Under the pieces are notes generated by a model. It did not search any database. It was not told the origin of the DNA and saw only the letters and a list, made by a program, of their open reading frames with translations. Position numbers and translations under genes: made by a program. Of a stretch of 64,000 nt of DNA, positions 58,792 to 64,000 are shown piece after piece. The DNA is taken from contig NC_134109.1 in NCBI RefSeq assembly GCF_040939455.1, positions 67,744,501 to 67,808,500 on the forward strand. Direction: 5' to 3'. The first letter of the stretch is position 1, and the number at the start of each line of letters is the position of its first letter. This DNA comes from Microcebus murinus (Eukaryota > Chordata > Mammalia > Primates > Cheirogaleidae).

Positions 58792-59867
58792 TAATACACT
58801 CAGCATTAACAATTTAAGTTCAACCAATATCTTCTTTTTTAATTGTTAATTTGAACTGTATTGGTTTTAGTTTTGATTATATTTAATTTGCAAATTTGTT
58901 TTAGTTTTTATAATGTATAACACATATATCTAGTTTTATATATTTAAGAAATTTCCTAATAAAAAGTGAAGAAGGTAACACTGGAAATCTGCAAGAATTT
59001 ATTTTCTTTACAGGAGGTCTGTATTATCCAGGCTTATTCAAGTCAGACGTTGAACCAGATATCTCTTCCAAGTTGAAAATCCTCTGATAAGGAAACTAAT
59101 GACTGCAGGATGCAGACAGGAGGGATGGGAACCAAGGGTAGCCTCAGATCATTATGAGACTTTTCATTATAATCATGGTACTATTTTTCTTTCTTCTTTC
59201 CTACAAAGAGAAAGAAAAGACAGCAGAGACATTCTAGATGCTCAAGAATGGAATGCCATCATGCAAATTTAAAACTATAAAGGGAAGCATCTCACACTCC
59301 GCATGGCTCTAACTCATCACTCAGAAGTCAGTAAATAGGGAAAGAGCAAGTAGTTACCACTTATACTATTAAGGACTGTCTTATCCATGGAGGATTCATT
59401 ACAAAACTGCTCTTAATATCAGTGAACTATAAAGTTAACACATCTGAGTAGATTAACCCAGTGGCTTTTTCACAGGAGACCAGCTGAAAAGTGTTTCTAA
59501 GAGAAAAAAGTTCCTGTTTCCTCCAAGCTTATAGACAACAGCAAAGATATTTCTTTTTAAAGTTCTAGGGAAGGTGAGGAGGGATGACTTTTTAAATTGT
59601 GTAGTATTTATTCCTAGGAATTCCTATTCCTAGGAATACTACACATATTGGCATCGTCTTTGCCTATATCAATGAGCAGCATCTCCTCCTTTCATGTAAA
59701 TCCATTCCTGTGATTCCAGAGGAGGGGGGAGAAGTGACAGCAATGGCACAGCAGAGTCCCCACTTATGTAACCCACGTGCTAAGTTGCAATCTAGTAGAT
59801 TCATGTAAAAACGGGTTTTCTACATTGTGGAGTCAGACACAAAAGCTCATCAGCAGATGGTGAGATT
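58792..59867. other. No gene recognised; palindromic cluster at 59599-59644
   Basis: AT-rich to 58960, then balanced. A compact palindromic structure lies at 59599-59644. Confidence 0.4.
59599..59644. repeat. Compound palindrome
   Basis: Outer arms gtgtagtatt (59599-59608) and aatactacac (59635-59644) are reverse complements. Between them the self-complementary 12-mer attcctaggaat occurs twice, at 59610-59621 and 59626-59637. Confidence 0.97.
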
Positions 59868-59995
59868 GACTGGGCCAAGTTAAGGGACCAGCACACCTTG
59901 AGGAGCACGCTGCCTTGGACTAGCCCCAGAGTTCCTGTAGGTGGCGCAATATCGCATTTGCTTTCTTCCCCCTTTGGTTATAACCTGAACGGGTC
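59868..59995 (+). repeat. 128-bp repeat, copy 2, with CTCF-like core
   Basis: Same orientation as copy 1, starting 1626 bp further on. It retains CpGs where copy 1 has decayed (gcacgctg, atatcgcat), so it is closer to the ancestral state. The CTCF-like cctgtaggtggcgc is at 59934-59947. Confidence 0.93.
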
Positions 59996-60229
59996 TTCTC
60001 AAGTAGGAGAAGTATCATGGACCAGAGGAGGGCCTCTAACTCCACGCAGCAAATACACGGGATGTACACAGATGCTTGGTGGGAGAGCTTGGCCCGGTAA
60101 CCACACCAGTGACTCACTACAGCAATCTGTGTCTCTTTCTCAAACATTTGAACTCAGGTTTAGATTGAGAGTCAGTTAGTGGAAGATGCAACTAGAAGCA
60201 TAAAGACACAAAAAGACAATAGCGATAGC

Positions 60230-60455
60230 CTGATTTTTTGAGCAGTTACTGGGTCCCAGGCAATGCTCTAAATATGTTACATATATTATTTCCTTTAATC
60301 CTACAAATCTATAAGGTAGGTACAATTTGTATTCCCATTTTTCAAGACATGGAAACTGAGGCCAAGAGAGGTTAGGTAAAATGCCTTCTTATACACATAG
60401 TAAGCCAGAATTCTAACTCAAGTAACCTCATTCCAGGACTCCAACTAAGCCACTA
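60230..60455 (+). mobile_element. MIR SINE, near complete
   Basis: gggtcccaggcaatgctcta, tcctacaaatctataaggta, gacatggaaactgaggccaa and gagaggttaggtaaaatgcc are MIR landmarks in full order. Confidence 0.92.
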
Positions 60456-60812
60456 TGCTGTAAGCAGAGCTGGGGAAGAATTGCTCGGTCATCATAAGAG
60501 GCGGCACTGGAGGAAGAAACAGCGAATCCCTCCAGCTGGCCGAGCAATGAGTCAGCCTGGCCAGTCATTCCAGACGCTGAATAAGACTTCATGCTCCCAG
60601 CACATCCCGGTTCCTGGGATGCCTCTCTGTGCCACAGTGGAGCCTCACATATATCCTGGCTGTGCAACTTTTCCTGGGTTCCTGTGAAGCCTGATCTCAT
60701 TTCCACAAGAATCCTTGTAATGAGCCTGCTCCATCGCTTGGTATAAACTGGCCTCTCTTTCTTGCCTCTTAAAAGCCTAACACTGAAGCAAACTGGAAAC
60801 TGTTATTGAGGA
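60456..60812. other. No gene recognised
   Basis: The minus-strand frame 60428-60706 overlaps the MIR and has no domain. Confidence 0.4.
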
Positions 60813-61010
60813 GTGGTTCTCAAACTTCAATGTACATCAGGATCAACTGGAGGTTTTTGTTAAAGCCGATTACTGGGCTTCACCCGCTGGAGGAACTGAT
60901 TCACCAGGTCTGGGATGGGGCCCAAGAATTTCCATTTCTAACAAGATCCCTAGTGATGCGGATGCTACAGTTCCAGGGACCACATTCTGAGAACAGCTCA
61001 TCTAGAGCCT
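60813..61010 (+). mobile_element. MER5A hAT-Charlie element
   Basis: gtggttctcaaacttcaatg, tgtacatcaggatcaactgg, aattcaccag-like ctgattcaccaggtctggga and gggaccacattctgagaac match MER5A from end to end. Confidence 0.92.
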
Positions 61011-61365
61011 CACTACCCCAAATGTGGACAGCCTAGAAGCAGCAGCCGCACCTGGGAGCTTGTCAGAAATGCAGACTCTCAGTGCTGACACGCCTGCTGC
61101 GTCAGAACCTGCACTTTAACAGCCCCCCCAGTGCTTCAAGCACACATTAAAGTTGCAGGAGCACTGTGAGAAATACCAGAAATACCTTAGAAAACACTGA
61201 TGCCTGGGCCACACCCAGCGAGGCTGACATCGGTGCCTTTCCCCTTCCCCAGAGATGCTAATTGAGCAGGTTGGAGCGTGGCCTGCGCCCAGGCTCCTTC
61301 CAGATCTCTCCAGGTGATTCTAATGTGCAGCCAAGGTTGTGAGCTGCTGACCTTCTGCTGACCCT
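61011..61365 (+). mobile_element. One or two further MER5-like hAT elements
   Basis: cacctgggagcttgtcagaa, then cacattaaagttgcaggagc near 61140-61160; a second unit holds tctccaggtgattctaatgt and gcagccaaggttgtgagctg. Both are layouts of MER5-type elements. Subfamilies uncertain. Confidence 0.72.
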
Positions 61366-63139
61366 CTGGCGTTTTCTCTTGCCCCACACCAATTTATAGG
61401 ATATGTACATCTAGAAGGAAAAAGAGTAGTCATTATATTTATTAAACTGACAGAATAGGCGAAAGAGCAGAAATAACATTATGTCTGAGATCATTTTGGC
61501 CAAGACAGGCTTCAGCTATAAAGGGATGAAAAATCAAATGAGACCAACAAAGTAAAATCGTTTCTCAACCCAGCAAATACTACTGCGGCACTGATCTGCT
61601 GACCCAGCAGAGGAGTCAGACAGAAAAATATATTCATCCCAAGCAAGTATTTGCTCTCAATATGAAGTGTTTCACTACTACCTCCTTTCCCTCTAAAGCA
61701 CTTTCTTTCTTCTGCCTTGTTTTGTTTTTAATCAGATGTGTGGCTTTACAGGTTATTCCAATTCTCTGCACCTCCAGTTTATCGACTGAAGATCAAGCAT
61801 AATCCCTAGCTCATAGTGTGTGACAATTGAGGTGGATTCCATGTGAAATACCCTGCCCGTGCCTGGCCATCTAGCGAGAGCACGAGCACAATATACGGTC
61901 TTCTTGGGAAAACTCCTCAATGAGGTACTTTAATGATTAGTTGGCTAATGATCTGTAATACCCTCCTTAGCACCTGCTAATCTTGCTTTAATAAGGAGAG
62001 TGTGTCCAGCCTTTTACAGAAAGCCACAGACACTTCAGCCAGCGGGTTGGAGGCAAGGCTGGATCTGGACCAAAGAGACTGGTCAGCAAGTGCTTGGGAG
62101 CCAAGTACCAAAATCGTTAATCAGAAAGGTTTCCTGCCGCTTCGGTGGCCTGTCGCTGGAGCGGGGAGGCAGCTTTCTCAGTCTTACTGTGGTCAGAGAG
62201 TTCAGGATGGGAACCGCTCAGAACGGGGGGGTGCAGCAGTTCCAGGATCGCTGTCATCACTGGGAGAGGACAGTAGGTTGTGAGGAGGTGAGAACTTCTA
62301 CAAAACCTCTTGGGGGATTACTTTGACAGGAAATATAAAGGGGAAGGGACCAAAAAGAAACATAACTTTCAAGTTTGCTTCCTCCATGCTTCCCCCTTCT
62401 TCTTCTTCTGAGCTCGATGATGGGTGGTATTTTAAAAGATGCCTCTTCTAATAGAAGTTTTGTAATGGCTTTCAAAATGTTCAGAGGCATTTTCCAACTT
62501 GGAGTCAATAGACTTTGTATACTGATGAGAAACTGCAGTAAAGTAATTAGCTGCCTGCAACTAGTTAATTAAAAGATACTGCAGTACCTCGGCCTCAGGC
62601 ATTAAGCAAGTCTCGCTGATAAGCTGGAAATTGGCACAGAAGAGGATTGACAGGACACAAGGGGATAATGCGTCACTAACTGAAGAATTTGTTTTTCCAG
62701 TGGGTAGATGAGCGAGCGCAGCTGAGAGTCCTAAGGGTAGGCCTTTCATGAGGCCTGATTATTGTCAGGAAAGCAGGGATTTCCAACAGTTGGAAAATGC
62801 GGCAGTAAACACAGTTCTTCCTAAATTTCATCCTGTTTTTCCTTTTTTCTATCACCCTAGTCCTAAAGTTACTGAAGTCAAGGAGGGAGGTTAAGACAGA
62901 GAACCATGGGCGTGCCACCTGGCAGAGCCACAACTAGCAGAGACTGTGTGGATTATTTATTTGCTTTTCTTTTTCTTTATTTTAGTTAACACATAGATCT
63001 TTCAAAATAAAATGTGTATAGTTATTTCATAATTCTACATACTATATTTTAATTTTGTTGAAATTGTTTTGTCCTGAATACTAATTTAAGGTCTAGATAA
63101 AATATCACCTAGTATGTTTACACACTCTGTTTTCAGATT
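61366..63139. other. No gene recognised; CpG cluster at 62040-62290
   Basis: Except for the CpG cluster, which ends in a splice-donor-like gaggtgaga, sequence is unassigned. A T-rich, A-rich stretch follows 62950. Confidence 0.4.
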
Positions 63140-63557
63140 CTTTTTTTTTTTTACTTTCAAAGTATTATGGGGGTATAAATGTTTTTGATTGCATGGATCA
63201 CTTTCGTAATGCTCGAGTCAGGGTTAAAAGTGTGGCTGTCACCCAGATAGTGTTCATTGTATCCTCTAGGTAGGTTTTCGTCCATCTGCTCTACCTCTCT
63301 CCCCCTTGCTTGATTCCCTTTGCAATTTACTTCCCTCTGTGCACATTTGTGCTCATCAGTTAGTTCCAGTCTAATAGTGAGTACATGTGATGTTTGTTTT
63401 TCCATTCTTTAGGTACTTCACTTAGAATAATGGTCTTCAGTTGCATCCGAATTGTTGTAAAAGGCATTAAATCATCCTTATTCATGGCTGAGTAGTATTC
63501 CATGGTATATGGATACCACATTGTTAATCCACTCATGAATTGATGGGCATTTGGGGT
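63140..63557 (-). mobile_element. Lemur-type L1 3' end, antisense
   Basis: T-run 63145-63156 and actttcaaagtattatgggg on the plus strand are the antisense of the lemur L1 terminus. The rest reads back through the 3' UTR into the ORF2 end with the antisense of MEYYSA near 63485-63505. 5'-truncated. The frame offset from ORF2 (63157-63405) is open for 82 codons. Confidence 0.93.
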
Positions 63558-64000
63558 GTGTGTGGATTTTTTAAAGGTGGCTTTTCCTCCAGCCAGACCC
63601 AGACCATGCCCTTACTCCAACATCCAGGTTGGCGAGTAGAACCTCAACTAGATTCCAGCTACACTCACCCTTTTAGAATTTACACTCAACCTGCACACCT
63701 GCAGGCAGGGCTCCCTCCCATGTCCCACCTGCCAAGATCAAAGGAAGTCTAGACTTTGGACAGTAAGTCCTCATGGAGAAGGGACTAGATTATTTCTCCC
63801 TACCTTTGAAAGGAAGGAACATTCCTAAGTGCAAGGACTTGTTGCTACTCACCACAATGCAAGTCCCATGATGCCTTGAGTGCTAGCAAATGTCTCCTCA
63901 TACCCAGAAATTCCCCACCCAGAAACACTTGCTTTTCTCCAGGCTAAGAACCACCTGTTGATGAGTGGAGTAGGAAGTAGGCAAATAGTATCAGACCCTG
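63558..64000. other. No gene recognised
   Basis: Balanced composition. Looks like a repeat I cannot identify, or unique DNA. Confidence 0.35.

Noticed and set aside
60428..60706. 92-codon minus-strand frame
   Set aside because: Overlaps a MIR; no domain or splice signals.
62000..62326. 108-codon plus-strand frame in the CpG cluster
   Set aside because: No homology recognised and overlapping frames are also open; only the CpG cluster and donor are reported.
1..64000. CRISPR arrays, tRNA or snRNA genes, phage or bacterial operons
   Set aside because: No regularly spaced direct repeats, no tRNA B-box apart from those in SINEs, and the composition is that of a mammalian genome.

Overview
The window is nuclear DNA of a primate, most probably a lemur or other strepsirrhine. 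Three of its four Alu copies carry the insert aattggccaact between the monomers, and the two best-preserved also carry the 3' block gctgacgcca. Both are features I associate with lemur-type Alus. Three L1 3' ends share a matching non-human 3' terminus (tacccccataat, or gtaat in one copy, followed by an A-rich tail). The rest is ordinary mammalian AT-rich intergenic or intronic sequence, full of MIR, L2, MaLR, ERVL, hAT and old L1 remnants. Family names come from recalled consensus sequences, not from a search.

No complete protein-coding gene is recognisable, and I found no tRNA, snRNA or CRISPR. The best coding evidence is one possible 95-bp internal exon on the minus strand (18308-18402). 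It has a splice acceptor, a donor and about 31 open codons with a coiled-coil pattern. If real, much of the window is intron of a minus-strand gene that I cannot name. A weaker exon-like block lies on the plus strand at 36951-37300.

Layout: 1-3353 L2, MER20 and MIR. 3354-4564 a young 5'-truncated L1 with target-site duplications and an unbroken ORF2 3' end. 4565-12840 L2, MIR, a lemur Alu with a long hairpin tail, and an L1M 3' end. 12840-18400 a second lemur L1 end, an ERVL-like LTR, and an ERV1-type LTR next to a decayed proline-tRNA primer site. 18700-22000 an old L1/HAL1-like element holding a fresh Alu. 22000-31570 L2, MaLR LTRs, MIR and MER5-type remnants. 34680-43030 several L1 3' ends of different ages, one holding an Alu, and a hAT-like element split by an MLT1 LTR. 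45225-47260 an L1M split by a lemur Alu, then antisense L1. 49360-56450 an ERVL-like LTR and a hAT-like element split by an MLT1 LTR. 56450-64000 L2/MIR/MER5 remnants, a TA-flanked MITE, a repeat present twice with a CTCF-like core, and an antisense lemur L1 end.

The points most worth following up are the candidate exon, the duplicated 128-bp repeat with its invariant CTCF-like core, the 47-bp perfect hairpin in an Alu tail, the TA-flanked MITE, and an open frame shared by two lemur L1 3' UTRs.
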